From: Trichomonas vaginalis G3
Lineage: Eukaryota; Parabasalia; Trichomonadida; Trichomonadidae
Reading direction: 5' to 3'
DNA: 64,000 nucleotides
NCBI RefSeq assembly: GCF_026262505.1
Contig: NW_026529201.1
Location: 248,001 to 312,000, forward strand
Below are positions 40,981-54,332 of this stretch, one piece after another (within the stretch, counting starts at the first letter, position 1; each line of letters begins with the position of its first letter). Below the pieces are notes generated by a model. That model worked only from the letters and a program-made list of their open reading frames with translations, was not told where the DNA came from and searched no databases. A program made the position numbers and the translations under genes.

Positions 40981-41782
40981 TACTTACTAATAAAATTTCT
41001 TTATTGTGACACTTTCTCCAGTTTATAGGACCTCTCTCATATTCTATCTTGTCATATATAAACTCATAGTCATGTATGTCCTCTAACCATCTCATAACGG
41101 TTTCCAAACCACTTTTATCGGATGTAAAGTAAAAGCATGGATGGTTATGTATAACGTCTAAAGTTTCTAAAGAGTCTCTCAAAGTCCAATCTACTTGGTA
41201 TTGAAAATCCCATGTGTTATAGAACGGCGGGTCCACTATAAAGAAAACATTTTCCTTGTCTTTATATTTTTCATACAACTCTGTCCAATGACATCTCACA
41301 AACTCTATACCCTCAATATATTTTTCTATGTCCTCTTTGAAAACATTTGTATAGTTAAGATATAAAACTTTTGACATAAGTGTTTCAATGTCATGAACTC
41401 TTATAGAACCACTATATAATAGTCTAGCAGATATACTATCCCAGTCTATATATTCTGCTTTTTTCAAAACCTCTCTCACAATATTTTTCTTATCTAATGG
41501 TATACGTTCCATCTTACCTATAGGTATCTTTTCTTTTAACTCTTTCAATATATTGTTTGTGTCTGGTATATGTTTGAGACGGTCCATATAGTTGTCGAAG
41601 TCATTGCATATAATCTTTGAGTCTGGGAATATTATATGACATAAATGGGATATATAGAAACTTCCACCGAACAAATCTACAAATGTTAGACCATTCGGTA
41701 GTTTCTTAAGTTCTCTCAATATAATATCTTTACATCTACTCTTATTTCCAAAGAACGGTAACGGTGGTTTTGTAAAATTCAT
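40964..41782 (-). CDS. D12-class DNA adenine methyltransferase, right copy, intact
   Basis: 272 residues. N-terminal PPLPFFGNKSR (motif X), FVDLFGGSFYIS (motif I, AdoMet) and, at about 180, FIVDPPFYNTW (motif IV, DPPF in place of DPPY). These are the marks of Dam-like N6-adenine methyltransferases. Most of the gene lies in the TIR (41007-41782), so a second copy exists at 18155; the last 14 residues are unique to this copy. It may mark element DNA for self-recognition or protect it from restriction; that is inference. Confidence 0.85.
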   Translation of the reverse strand: MNFTKPPLPFFGNKSRCKDIILRELKKLPNGLTFVDLFGGSFYISHLCHIIFPDSKIICNDFDNYMDRLKHIPDTNNILKELKEKIPIGKMERIPLDKKNIVREVLKKAEYIDWDSISARLLYSGSIRVHDIETLMSKVLYLNYTNVFKEDIEKYIEGIEFVRCHWTELYEKYKDKENVFFIVDPPFYNTWDFQYQVDWTLRDSLETLDVIHNHPCFYFTSDKSGLETVMRWLEDIHDYEFIYDKIEYERGPINWRKCHNKEILLVSKCGLK

Positions 41783-42049
41783 TTATATATAATAATAAAA
41801 ATGTTTTTACCTGAAAAGTGACAGAAAAGTGACAAAACATGAAAACATATATAATTTGTGAAAAGTGAAACATTATATAATGTTTTCGACCCAGAAGACT
41901 AACAATTTTCCGAATAAAAACTTCATTTATACTAAACATCTTCAGGGCTAGAGGGCGCAACGCGCCTGGAAGCCTTCCCAATAAAAACTTCATTTATACT
42001 AATCATCTTCAGGGCTAGAAGGCACGAAGTGCCTGGAAGCCCCACTACC
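41007..42049 (-). repeat. Right terminal inverted repeat (1,043 bp)
   Basis: Mirror of 17888-18929, followed outward by 14 T and then ATTTAA. See the left repeat for content. The near identity implies either a recent insertion or homogenisation of the two ends. Confidence 0.95.
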
Positions 42050-42063
42050 TTTTTTTTTTTTTT

Positions 42064-42371
42064 ATTTAATATATTTTTAGTTAAATAGTCACTATTTTCA
42101 CAATTTTTATTATTAATTACTGAACTAAACAGGTTTCAAATAGAAAGAGTATAAAAGATAAGTGTTTTTCTACATGTGTTTCGATAAGAATTATAATAAT
42201 TGATGGTTTTTACAGCCAAATTTATTTTATTATTTAAATTTCAATGAAAAAAGATAAGAATTTTTTAATAAAAAATTTTTATTAAGAATTTTTTTGTAAA
42301 ATTGACACTGGGATGACGATAGGGCTGGGATCTTATCCACCCCGTTCATTTGGGAAAATTGCAGATCTATA
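42064..42371. other. AT-rich junction between viral element and palindrome
   Basis: No gene. Contains a relatively GC-rich patch around 42308-42352 (TGGGATGACGATAGGGCTGG) that has no counterpart on the far side of the palindrome. Confidence 0.4.
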
Positions 42372-44114
42372 GTTAAAAATTAAGATGCGTTTAAAAAATC
42401 GGGAAAAAATTCTTTTGTTTTATTTTTAATTTTTCAACCGATAAAACTTTTTAGAAAAACTCCAAATTCCAAGAAATGCTTAGATTCAATATGAAGAACA
42501 TATTCATACAGTCATTTCGGTTCAAATTTCAATTTTCAAATCGAACAAAGCTGCGAATTTGAATACTTTACAAAATTTTGAAACGTCTTTTCCCGAATGA
42601 ATATTGAGTTTCAAGCTGGACAAGCTATAGCAAAACTAATCCTTATGACCCACTCTATCATTTTGGTTTTTTTTGCAAAACGTGGGTAACACCCATCTCA
42701 TAACACATTTTTTGCAAAATTTGGTAAAATCCGTGTAAATGCTCAGATACATGTGGCCAATAATATTTGAATACTGACAGGTCCGGATATTAGGTTTAAA
42801 TAGCTGATTTAATTCGAAATATGAAAAAAGATGAAATCTCAATGGAATATATAGTAAAAGAATCAGTATGAATGGTTATATGATTTTGATAAAAGAAAAC
42901 TGAATGAAATAGAACAAAATTTGAATCTCAAAATTTAAAAGTAAATAGAGAAGAAAAAGTGGCTTTAGGGGTTTTATGATAGGTTATTGTCGGGTATTAG
43001 AAGTGAACGTGTTGAAAAGATATATTCAGTTAATATGAGACAAAATTAAAACAAGAAAAGTGCATAATGCACTCTTGTCGGTCGAAGTTCCGCAATCGTA
43101 TTCTAATTGCGGAAGATTGTCTCATTCTGGAAGACATTGTCTATGCAAGTCTCCAGAATGACACATTCATACACAATCTTCTTCTGATTGTGTATCTTTT
43201 GTCAACAAAGTGCAACAGTGCACTGTTATTGTGTGCTATGTGTCATTGTGGGAGACATTGTCTATGCAAGTCTCCCAGAATGACACATTCATACACAATC
43301 TTCTTCTGATTGTGTATCTTTTGTCAACAAAGTGCAACAGTGCACTGTTATTGTGTGCTATGTGTCATTGTGGGAGACATTGTCTATGCAAGTCTCCCAG
43401 AATGACACATTCATACACAATCTTCAATTCTTGTTTTAATTTTGTCTCATATTAACTGAATATATCTTTTCAACACGTTCACTTCTAATACCCGACAATA
43501 ACCTATCATAAAACCCCTAAAGCCACTTTTTCTTCTCTATTTACTTTTAAATTCTGAGATTCAAATTTTGTTCTATTTCATTCAGTTTTCTTTTATCAAA
43601 ATCATATAACCATTCATACTGATTCTTAATTTACTATATTCCATTGAGATTTCATCTTTTTTCATATTTCGAATTAAATCAGCTATTTAAACCTAATATC
43701 CGGACCTGTCAGTATTCAAATATTATTGGCCACATGTATCTGAGCATTTACACGGATTTTACCAAATTTTGCAAAAAATGTGTTATGAGATGGGTGTTAC
43801 CCACGTTTTGCAAAAAAAACCAAAATGATAGAGTGGGTCATAAGGATTAGTTTTGCTATAGCTTGTCCGGCTTGAAACTCAATATTCATTCGGGAAAAGA
43901 CGTTTCAAAATTTTGTAAAGTATTCAAATTCGCAGCTTTGTTCGATTTGAAAATTGAAATTTGAACCGAAATGACTGTATGAATATGTTCTTCATATTGA
44001 ATCTAAGCATTTCTTGGAATTTGGAGTTTTTCTAAAAAGTTTTATCGGTTGAAAAATTAAAAATAAAACAAAAGAATTTTTTCCCGATTTTTTAAACGCA
44101 TCTTAATTTTTAAC
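42372..44114. repeat. 1.7-kb palindrome with 690-bp arms
   Basis: Left arm 42372-43057 pairs with right arm 43428-44114 with a few substitutions and small indels (about 98 percent by eye). The 370-bp centre (43058-43427) holds 122-bp satellite units. The short open frame repeated in both arms (42636-42842 minus and 43644-43850 plus) only reflects the symmetry. It looks like a long-TIR non-autonomous transposon or an inverted duplication. The right arm continues outward into the sequence shared with 13800-13885; the left arm lacks that extension. Confidence 0.9.
43107..43427. repeat. 122-bp satellite, central array
   Basis: About two and a half units with a 122-base period (for example GTCAACAAAG at 43201 and 43323). 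Each unit has three hairpins: 43240-43286 (18-bp arm, one mismatch), 43293-43315 (8-bp stem) and 43331-43346 (6-bp stem). Confidence 0.9.
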
Positions 44115-44490
44115 GGACGAAGGAGTATTTGATCAAAGTTCAATAAGGCTATCACACTATATTATAGTTAGCTTGCAAAGTAAGCAATATAATCTGGAAT
44201 TTAAGAATGATATAAAATTTGATAATATAATTTTTGTGTGATTAAGTATTTAATATGAAAACATTAAATTTCATTAGGAATATTTAAATGCTGTTATGAC
44301 GGTAAAGGATAATAGTTGAGAAAACATAGATTAGAAAAATTTGCGAATGATTGTGAGGAATAAGTGTTTCAGTAGGTTGGGATTCGATACGTGTAATAGG
44401 AAGAAAATGAGGATAAGATTGAAATTGTATTTATGAATAGTTTTAATAGAGTGTAAGAACATTTGAGAAGAATGTGTCATTCTGGGAGAC
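44100..44490. repeat. Diverged repeat, inverted relative to 13490-13885
   Basis: Counterpart of the repeat described at 13490. The inner 85 bases (about 44110-44197) are almost identical to 13800-13885 in inverted orientation. The rest aligns with many substitutions and ends at the edge of the second 122-bp array. Confidence 0.65.
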
Positions 44491-44767
44491 TTGCATAGAC
44501 AATGTCTCCCACAATGACACATAGCACACAATAACAGTGCACTGTTGCACTTTGTTGACAAAAGATACACAATCAGAAGAAGATTGTGTATGAATGTGTC
44601 ATTCTGGGAGACTTGCATAGACAATGTCTCCCACAATGACACATAGCACACAATAACAGTGCACTGTTGCACTTTGTTGACAAAAGATACACAATCAGAA
44701 GAAGATTGTGTATGAATGTGTCATTCTGGGAGACTTGCATAGACAATGTCTCCCAAAATGACACATA
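44471..44767 (-). repeat. 122-bp satellite, second array (inverted)
   Basis: About two and a half units in opposite orientation to the array at 43107 (AATGTGTCATTCTGGG at 44471, 44593 and 44715). It stops 46 bases before the 132-bp satellite begins. Confidence 0.9.
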
Positions 44768-44812
44768 TAGATAAATAAAAGCATAATATGCTATTTTGTG
44801 TTTCAAAGTATT

Positions 44813-47800
44813 ACAAAATGATTCTTCTCAAAGTTGCTCAGTGAACAACAAACACTTGTTATTGTTTATAATTCAAGTGAATGTTGTACACAAAGACAAC
44901 AATTGTCTATCAATTGTTGTCTTTGATTCAACTTTGACAAGAATCACAAATGATTCTTCTCAAAGTTGCTCAGTGAACAACAAACACTTGTTATTGTTTA
45001 TAATTCAAGTGAATGTTGTACACAAAGACAACAATTGTCTATCAATTGTTGTCTTTGATTCAACTTTGACAAGAATCACAAATGATTCTTCTCAAAGTTG
45101 CTCAGTGAACAACAAACACTTGTTATTGTTTATAATTCAAGTGAATGTTGTACACAAAGACAACAATTGTCTATCAATTGTTGTCTTTGATTCAACTTTG
45201 ACAAGAATCACAAATGATTCTTCTCAAAGTTGCTCAGTGAACAACAAACACTTGTTATTGTTTATAATTCAAGTGAATGTTGTACACAAAGACAACAATT
45301 GTCTATCAATTGTTGTCTTTGATTCAACTTTGACAAGAATCACAAATGATTCTTCTCAAAGTTGCTCAGTGAACAACAAACACTTGTTATTGTTTATAAT
45401 TCAAGTGAATGTTGTACACAAAGACAACAATTGTCTATCAATTGTTGTCTTTGATTCAACTTTGACAAGAATCACAAATGATTCTTCTCAAAGTTGCTCA
45501 GTGAACAACAAACACTTGTTATTGTTTATAATTCAAGTGAATGTTGTACACAAAGACAACAATTGTCTATCAATTGTTGTCTTTGATTCAACTTTGACAA
45601 GAATCACAAATGATTCTTCTCAAAGTTGCTCAGTGAACAACAAACACTTGTTATTGTTTATAATTCAAGTGAATGTTGTACACAAAGACAACAATTGTCT
45701 ATCAATTGTTGTCTTTGATTCAACTTTGACAAGAATCACAAATGATTCTTCTCAAAGTTGCTCAGTGAACAACAAACACTTGTTATTGTTTATAATTCAA
45801 GTGAATGTTGTACACAAAGACAACAATTGTCTATCAATTGTTGTCTTTGATTCAACTTTGACAAGAATCACAAATGATTCTTCTCAAAGTTGCTCAGTGA
45901 ACAACAAACACTTGTTATTGTTTATAATTCAAGTGAATGTTGTACACAAAGACAACAATTGTCTATCAATTGTTGTCTTTGATTCAACTTTGACAAGAAT
46001 CACAAATGATTCTTCTCAAAGTTGCTCAGTGAACAACAAACACTTGTTATTGTTTATAATTCAAGTGAATGTTGTACACAAAGACAACAATTGTCTATCA
46101 ATTGTTGTCTTTGATTCAACTTTGACAAGAATCACAAATGATTCTTCTCAAAGTTGCTCAGTGAACAACAAACACTTGTTATTGTTTATAATTCAAGTGA
46201 ATGTTGTACACAAAGACAACAATTGTCTATCAATTGTTGTCTTTGATTCAACTTTGACAAGAATCACAAATGATTCTTCTCAAAGTTGCTCAGTGAACAA
46301 CAAACACTTGTTATTGTTTATAATTCAAGTGAATGTTGTACACAAAGACAACAATTGTCTATCAATTGTTGTCTTTGATTCAACTTTGACAAGAATCACA
46401 AATGATTCTTCTCAAAGTTGCTCAGTGAACAACAAACACTTGTTATTGTTTATAATTCAAGTGAATGTTGTACACAAAGACAACAATTGTCTATCAATTG
46501 TTGTCTTTGATTCAACTTTGACAAGAATCACAAATGATTCTTCTCAAAGTTGCTCAGTGAACAACAAACACTTGTTATTGTTTATAATTCAAGTGAATGT
46601 TGTACACAAAGACAACAATTGTCTATCAATTGTTGTCTTTGATTCAACTTTGACAAGAATCACAAATGATTCTTCTCAAAGTTGCTCAGTGAACAACAAA
46701 CACTTGTTATTGTTTATAATTCAAGTGAATGTTGTACACAAAGACAACAATTGTCTATCAATTGTTGTCTTTGATTCAACTTTGACAAGAATCACAAATG
46801 ATTCTTCTCAAAGTTGCTCAGTGAACAACAAACACTTGTTATTGTTTATAATTCAAGTGAATGTTGTACACAAAGACAACAATTGTCTATCAATTGTTGT
46901 CTTTGATTCAACTTTGACAAGAATCACAAATGATTCTTCTCAAAGTTGCTCAGTGAACAACAAACACTTGTTATTGTTTATAATTCAAGTGAATGTTGTA
47001 CACAAAGACAACAATTGTCTATCAATTGTTGTCTTTGATTCAACTTTGACAAGAATCACAAATGATTCTTCTCAAAGTTGCTCAGTGAACAACAAACACT
47101 TGTTATTGTTTATAATTCAAGTGAATGTTGTACACAAAGACAACAATTGTCTATCAATTGTTGTCTTTGATTCAACTTTGACAAGAATCACAAATGATTC
47201 TTCTCAAAGTTGCTCAGTGAACAACAAACACTTGTTATTGTTTATAATTCAAGTGAATGTTGTACACAAAGACAACAATTGTCTATCAATTGTTGTCTTT
47301 GATTCAACTTTGACAAGAATCACAAATGATTCTTCTCAAAGTTGCTCAGTGAACAACAAACACTTGTTATTGTTTATAATTCAAGTGAATGTTGTACACA
47401 AAGACAACAATTGTCTATCAATTGTTGTCTTTGATTCAACTTTGACAAGAATCACAAATGATTCTTCTCAAAGTTGCTCAGTGAACAACAAACACTTGTT
47501 ATTGTTTATAATTCAAGTGAATGTTGTACACAAAGACAACAATTGTCTATCAATTGTTGTCTTTGATTCAACTTTGACAAGAATCACAAATGATTCTTCT
47601 CAAAGTTGCTCAGTGAACAACAAACACTTGTTATTGTTTATAATTCAAGTGAATGTTGTACACAAAGACAACAATTGTCTATCAATTGTTGTCTTTGATT
47701 CAACTTTGACAAGAATCACAAATGATTCTTCTCAAAGTTGCTCAGTGAACAACAAACACTTGTTATTGTTTATAATTCAAGTGAATGTTGTACACAAAGA

Positions 47801-50800
47801 CAACAATTGTCTATCAATTGTTGTCTTTGATTCAACTTTGACAAGAATCACAAATGATTCTTCTCAAAGTTGCTCAGTGAACAACAAACACTTGTTATTG
47901 TTTATAATTCAAGTGAATGTTGTACACAAAGACAACAATTGTCTATCAATTGTTGTCTTTGATTCAACTTTGACAAGAATCACAAATGATTCTTCTCAAA
48001 GTTGCTCAGTGAACAACAAACACTTGTTATTGTTTATAATTCAAGTGAATGTTGTACACAAAGACAACAATTGTCTATCAATTGTTGTCTTTGATTCAAC
48101 TTTGACAAGAATCACAAATGATTCTTCTCAAAGTTGCTCAGTGAACAACAAACACTTGTTATTGTTTATAATTCAAGTGAATGTTGTACACAAAGACAAC
48201 AATTGTCTATCAATTGTTGTCTTTGATTCAACTTTGACAAGAATCACAAATGATTCTTCTCAAAGTTGCTCAGTGAACAACAAACACTTGTTATTGTTTA
48301 TAATTCAAGTGAATGTTGTACACAAAGACAACAATTGTCTATCAATTGTTGTCTTTGATTCAACTTTGACAAGAATCACAAATGATTCTTCTCAAAGTTG
48401 CTCAGTGAACAACAAACACTTGTTATTGTTTATAATTCAAGTGAATGTTGTACACAAAGACAACAATTGTCTATCAATTGTTGTCTTTGATTCAACTTTG
48501 ACAAGAATCACAAATGATTCTTCTCAAAGTTGCTCAGTGAACAACAAACACTTGTTATTGTTTATAATTCAAGTGAATGTTGTACACAAAGACAACAATT
48601 GTCTATCAATTGTTGTCTTTGATTCAACTTTGACAAGAATCACAAATGATTCTTCTCAAAGTTGCTCAGTGAACAACAAACACTTGTTATTGTTTATAAT
48701 TCAAGTGAATGTTGTACACAAAGACAACAATTGTCTATCAATTGTTGTCTTTGATTCAACTTTGACAAGAATCACAAATGATTCTTCTCAAAGTTGCTCA
48801 GTGAACAACAAACACTTGTTATTGTTTATAATTCAAGTGAATGTTGTACACAAAGACAACAATTGTCTATCAATTGTTGTCTTTGATTCAACTTTGACAA
48901 GAATCACAAATGATTCTTCTCAAAGTTGCTCAGTGAACAACAAACACTTGTTATTGTTTATAATTCAAGTGAATGTTGTACACAAAGACAACAATTGTCT
49001 ATCAATTGTTGTCTTTGATTCAACTTTGACAAGAATCACAAATGATTCTTCTCAAAGTTGCTCAGTGAACAACAAACACTTGTTATTGTTTATAATTCAA
49101 GTGAATGTTGTACACAAAGACAACAATTGTCTATCAATTGTTGTCTTTGATTCAACTTTGACAAGAATCACAAATGATTCTTCTCAAAGTTGCTCAGTGA
49201 ACAACAAACACTTGTTATTGTTTATAATTCAAGTGAATGTTGTACACAAAGACAACAATTGTCTATCAATTGTTGTCTTTGATTCAACTTTGACAAGAAT
49301 CACAAATGATTCTTCTCAAAGTTGCTCAGTGAACAACAAACACTTGTTATTGTTTATAATTCAAGTGAATGTTGTACACAAAGACAACAATTGTCTATCA
49401 ATTGTTGTCTTTGATTCAACTTTGACAAGAATCACAAATGATTCTTCTCAAAGTTGCTCAGTGAACAACAAACACTTGTTATTGTTTATAATTCAAGTGA
49501 ATGTTGTACACAAAGACAACAATTGTCTATCAATTGTTGTCTTTGATTCAACTTTGACAAGAATCACAAATGATTCTTCTCAAAGTTGCTCAGTGAACAA
49601 CAAACACTTGTTATTGTTTATAATTCAAGTGAATGTTGTACACAAAGACAACAATTGTCTATCAATTGTTGTCTTTGATTCAACTTTGACAAGAATCACA
49701 AATGATTCTTCTCAAAGTTGCTCAGTGAACAACAAACACTTGTTATTGTTTATAATTCAAGTGAATGTTGTACACAAAGACAACAATTGTCTATCAATTG
49801 TTGTCTTTGATTCAACTTTGACAAGAATCACAAATGATTCTTCTCAAAGTTGCTCAGTGAACAACAAACACTTGTTATTGTTTATAATTCAAGTGAATGT
49901 TGTACACAAAGACAACAATTGTCTATCAATTGTTGTCTTTGATTCAACTTTGACAAGAATCACAAATGATTCTTCTCAAAGTTGCTCAGTGAACAACAAA
50001 CACTTGTTATTGTTTATAATTCAAGTGAATGTTGTACACAAAGACAACAATTGTCTATCAATTGTTGTCTTTGATTCAACTTTGACAAGAATCACAAATG
50101 ATTCTTCTCAAAGTTGCTCAGTGAACAACAAACACTTGTTATTGTTTATAATTCAAGTGAATGTTGTACACAAAGACAACAATTGTCTATCAATTGTTGT
50201 CTTTGATTCAACTTTGACAAGAATCACAAATGATTCTTCTCAAAGTTGCTCAGTGAACAACAAACACTTGTTATTGTTTATAATTCAAGTGAATGTTGTA
50301 CACAAAGACAACAATTGTCTATCAATTGTTGTCTTTGATTCAACTTTGACAAGAATCACAAATGATTCTTCTCAAAGTTGCTCAGTGAACAACAAACACT
50401 TGTTATTGTTTATAATTCAAGTGAATGTTGTACACAAAGACAACAATTGTCTATCAATTGTTGTCTTTGATTCAACTTTGACAAGAATCACAAATGATTC
50501 TTCTCAAAGTTGCTCAGTGAACAACAAACACTTGTTATTGTTTATAATTCAAGTGAATGTTGTACACAAAGACAACAATTGTCTATCAATTGTTGTCTTT
50601 GATTCAACTTTGACAAGAATCACAAATGATTCTTCTCAAAGTTGCTCAGTGAACAACAAACACTTGTTATTGTTTATAATTCAAGTGAATGTTGTACACA
50701 AAGACAACAATTGTCTATCAATTGTTGTCTTTGATTCAACTTTGACAAGAATCACAAATGATTCTTCTCAAAGTTGCTCAGTGAACAACAAACACTTGTT

Positions 50801-53800
50801 ATTGTTTATAATTCAAGTGAATGTTGTACACAAAGACAACAATTGTCTATCAATTGTTGTCTTTGATTCAACTTTGACAAGAATCACAAATGATTCTTCT
50901 CAAAGTTGCTCAGTGAACAACAAACACTTGTTATTGTTTATAATTCAAGTGAATGTTGTACACAAAGACAACAATTGTCTATCAATTGTTGTCTTTGATT
51001 CAACTTTGACAAGAATCACAAATGATTCTTCTCAAAGTTGCTCAGTGAACAACAAACACTTGTTATTGTTTATAATTCAAGTGAATGTTGTACACAAAGA
51101 CAACAATTGTCTATCAATTGTTGTCTTTGATTCAACTTTGACAAGAATCACAAATGATTCTTCTCAAAGTTGCTCAGTGAACAACAAACACTTGTTATTG
51201 TTTATAATTCAAGTGAATGTTGTACACAAAGACAACAATTGTCTATCAATTGTTGTCTTTGATTCAACTTTGACAAGAATCACAAATGATTCTTCTCAAA
51301 GTTGCTCAGTGAACAACAAACACTTGTTATTGTTTATAATTCAAGTGAATGTTGTACACAAAGACAACAATTGTCTATCAATTGTTGTCTTTGATTCAAC
51401 TTTGACAAGAATCACAAATGATTCTTCTCAAAGTTGCTCAGTGAACAACAAACACTTGTTATTGTTTATAATTCAAGTGAATGTTGTACACAAAGACAAC
51501 AATTGTCTATCAATTGTTGTCTTTGATTCAACTTTGACAAGAATCACAAATGATTCTTCTCAAAGTTGCTCAGTGAACAACAAACACTTGTTATTGTTTA
51601 TAATTCAAGTGAATGTTGTACACAAAGACAACAATTGTCTATCAATTGTTGTCTTTGATTCAACTTTGACAAGAATCACAAATGATTCTTCTCAAAGTTG
51701 CTCAGTGAACAACAAACACTTGTTATTGTTTATAATTCAAGTGAATGTTGTACACAAAGACAACAATTGTCTATCAATTGTTGTCTTTGATTCAACTTTG
51801 ACAAGAATCACAAATGATTCTTCTCAAAGTTGCTCAGTGAACAACAAACACTTGTTATTGTTTATAATTCAAGTGAATGTTGTACACAAAGACAACAATT
51901 GTCTATCAATTGTTGTCTTTGATTCAACTTTGACAAGAATCACAAATGATTCTTCTCAAAGTTGCTCAGTGAACAACAAACACTTGTTATTGTTTATAAT
52001 TCAAGTGAATGTTGTACACAAAGACAACAATTGTCTATCAATTGTTGTCTTTGATTCAACTTTGACAAGAATCACAAATGATTCTTCTCAAAGTTGCTCA
52101 GTGAACAACAAACACTTGTTATTGTTTATAATTCAAGTGAATGTTGTACACAAAGACAACAATTGTCTATCAATTGTTGTCTTTGATTCAACTTTGACAA
52201 GAATCACAAATGATTCTTCTCAAAGTTGCTCAGTGAACAACAAACACTTGTTATTGTTTATAATTCAAGTGAATGTTGTACACAAAGACAACAATTGTCT
52301 ATCAATTGTTGTCTTTGATTCAACTTTGACAAGAATCACAAATGATTCTTCTCAAAGTTGCTCAGTGAACAACAAACACTTGTTATTGTTTATAATTCAA
52401 GTGAATGTTGTACACAAAGACAACAATTGTCTATCAATTGTTGTCTTTGATTCAACTTTGACAAGAATCACAAATGATTCTTCTCAAAGTTGCTCAGTGA
52501 ACAACAAACACTTGTTATTGTTTATAATTCAAGTGAATGTTGTACACAAAGACAACAATTGTCTATCAATTGTTGTCTTTGATTCAACTTTGACAAGAAT
52601 CACAAATGATTCTTCTCAAAGTTGCTCAGTGAACAACAAACACTTGTTATTGTTTATAATTCAAGTGAATGTTGTACACAAAGACAACAATTGTCTATCA
52701 ATTGTTGTCTTTGATTCAACTTTGACAAGAATCACAAATGATTCTTCTCAAAGTTGCTCAGTGAACAACAAACACTTGTTATTGTTTATAATTCAAGTGA
52801 ATGTTGTACACAAAGACAACAATTGTCTATCAATTGTTGTCTTTGATTCAACTTTGACAAGAATCACAAATGATTCTTCTCAAAGTTGCTCAGTGAACAA
52901 CAAACACTTGTTATTGTTTATAATTCAAGTGAATGTTGTACACAAAGACAACAATTGTCTATCAATTGTTGTCTTTGATTCAACTTTGACAAGAATCACA
53001 AATGATTCTTCTCAAAGTTGCTCAGTGAACAACAAACACTTGTTATTGTTTATAATTCAAGTGAATGTTGTACACAAAGACAACAATTGTCTATCAATTG
53101 TTGTCTTTGATTCAACTTTGACAAGAATCACAAATGATTCTTCTCAAAGTTGCTCAGTGAACAACAAACACTTGTTATTGTTTATAATTCAAGTGAATGT
53201 TGTACACAAAGACAACAATTGTCTATCAATTGTTGTCTTTGATTCAACTTTGACAAGAATCACAAATGATTCTTCTCAAAGTTGCTCAGTGAACAACAAA
53301 CACTTGTTATTGTTTATAATTCAAGTGAATGTTGTACACAAAGACAACAATTGTCTATCAATTGTTGTCTTTGATTCAACTTTGACAAGAATCACAAATG
53401 ATTCTTCTCAAAGTTGCTCAGTGAACAACAAACACTTGTTATTGTTTATAATTCAAGTGAATGTTGTACACAAAGACAACAATTGTCTATCAATTGTTGT
53501 CTTTGATTCAACTTTGACAAGAATCACAAATGATTCTTCTCAAAGTTGCTCAGTGAACAACAAACACTTGTTATTGTTTATAATTCAAGTGAATGTTGTA
53601 CACAAAGACAACAATTGTCTATCAATTGTTGTCTTTGATTCAACTTTGACAAGAATCACAAATGATTCTTCTCAAAGTTGCTCAGTGAACAACAAACACT
53701 TGTTATTGTTTATAATTCAAGTGAATGTTGTACACAAAGACAACAATTGTCTATCAATTGTTGTCTTTGATTCAACTTTGACAAGAATCACAAATGATTC

Positions 53801-54332
53801 TTCTCAAAGTTGCTCAGTGAACAACAAACACTTGTTATTGTTTATAATTCAAGTGAATGTTGTACACAAAGACAACAATTGTCTATCAATTGTTGTCTTT
53901 GATTCAACTTTGACAAGAATCACAAATGATTCTTCTCAAAGTTGCTCAGTGAACAACAAACACTTGTTATTGTTTATAATTCAAGTGAATGTTGTACACA
54001 AAGACAACAATTGTCTATCAATTGTTGTCTTTGATTCAACTTTGACAAGAATCACAAATGATTCTTCTCAAAGTTGCTCAGTGAACAACAAACACTTGTT
54101 ATTGTTTATAATTCAAGTGAATGTTGTACACAAAGACAACAATTGTCTATCAATTGTTGTCTTTGATTCAACTTTGACAAGAATCACAAATGATTCTTCT
54201 CAAAGTTGCTCAGTGAACAACAAACACTTGTTATTGTTTATAATTCAAGTGAATGTTGTACACAAAGACAACAATTGTCTATCAATTGTTGTCTTTGATT
54301 CAACTTTGACAAGAATCACAAATGATTCTTCT
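44813..54332 (+). repeat. 132-bp satellite, homogeneous block (about 72 copies)
   Basis: Head-to-tail units with an exact 132-base period and no differences that I can see over 9.5 kb. Each unit consists of three consecutive inverted repeats. In the unit at 44841-44972 these are 44841-44858 with 44874-44891 (18 bp, three mismatches), 44891-44905 with 44911-44925 (15 bp perfect, loop TCTAT), and 44929-44946 with 44951-44968 (17 pairs, one C-C mismatch, loop CAAA). Together they use 128 of 132 bases. A 3,211-codon open frame results from one stop-free frame in a unit of 44 codons. Confidence 0.98.

Larger units (their letters stand above)
17888..42049. mobile_element. Polinton-like viral element, complete, 24.2 kb
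   Basis: Bounded by 1.04-kb inverted repeats, each ending in GGTAGTGGGG/CCCCACTACC and preceded by 24 A (17864-17887) or followed by 14 T (42050-42063). ATTT or ATTTAA is present just outside both ends and may be the target duplication. Cargo includes major capsid, A32-type ATPase, SF3 helicase, rve integrase, methyltransferase, collar fibre and KilA-N proteins, on both strands with very short spacers. Polintons and Polinton-like viruses combine this morphogenesis module with TIRs. The absence of a recognisable PolB and presence of an SF3 helicase place it nearer to Polinton-like viruses than to classical Maverick elements. Confidence 0.9.

Noticed and set aside
43067-43455. Open frames of about 80 codons over the 122-bp satellite
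   Set aside because: Repeat-derived; 122 is not a multiple of three, so the peptide changes each unit.
42636-43850. Identical 68-codon frames in both arms of the palindrome
   Set aside because: They mirror each other by symmetry, have no codon pattern or motif, and lie in AT-rich repeat DNA.
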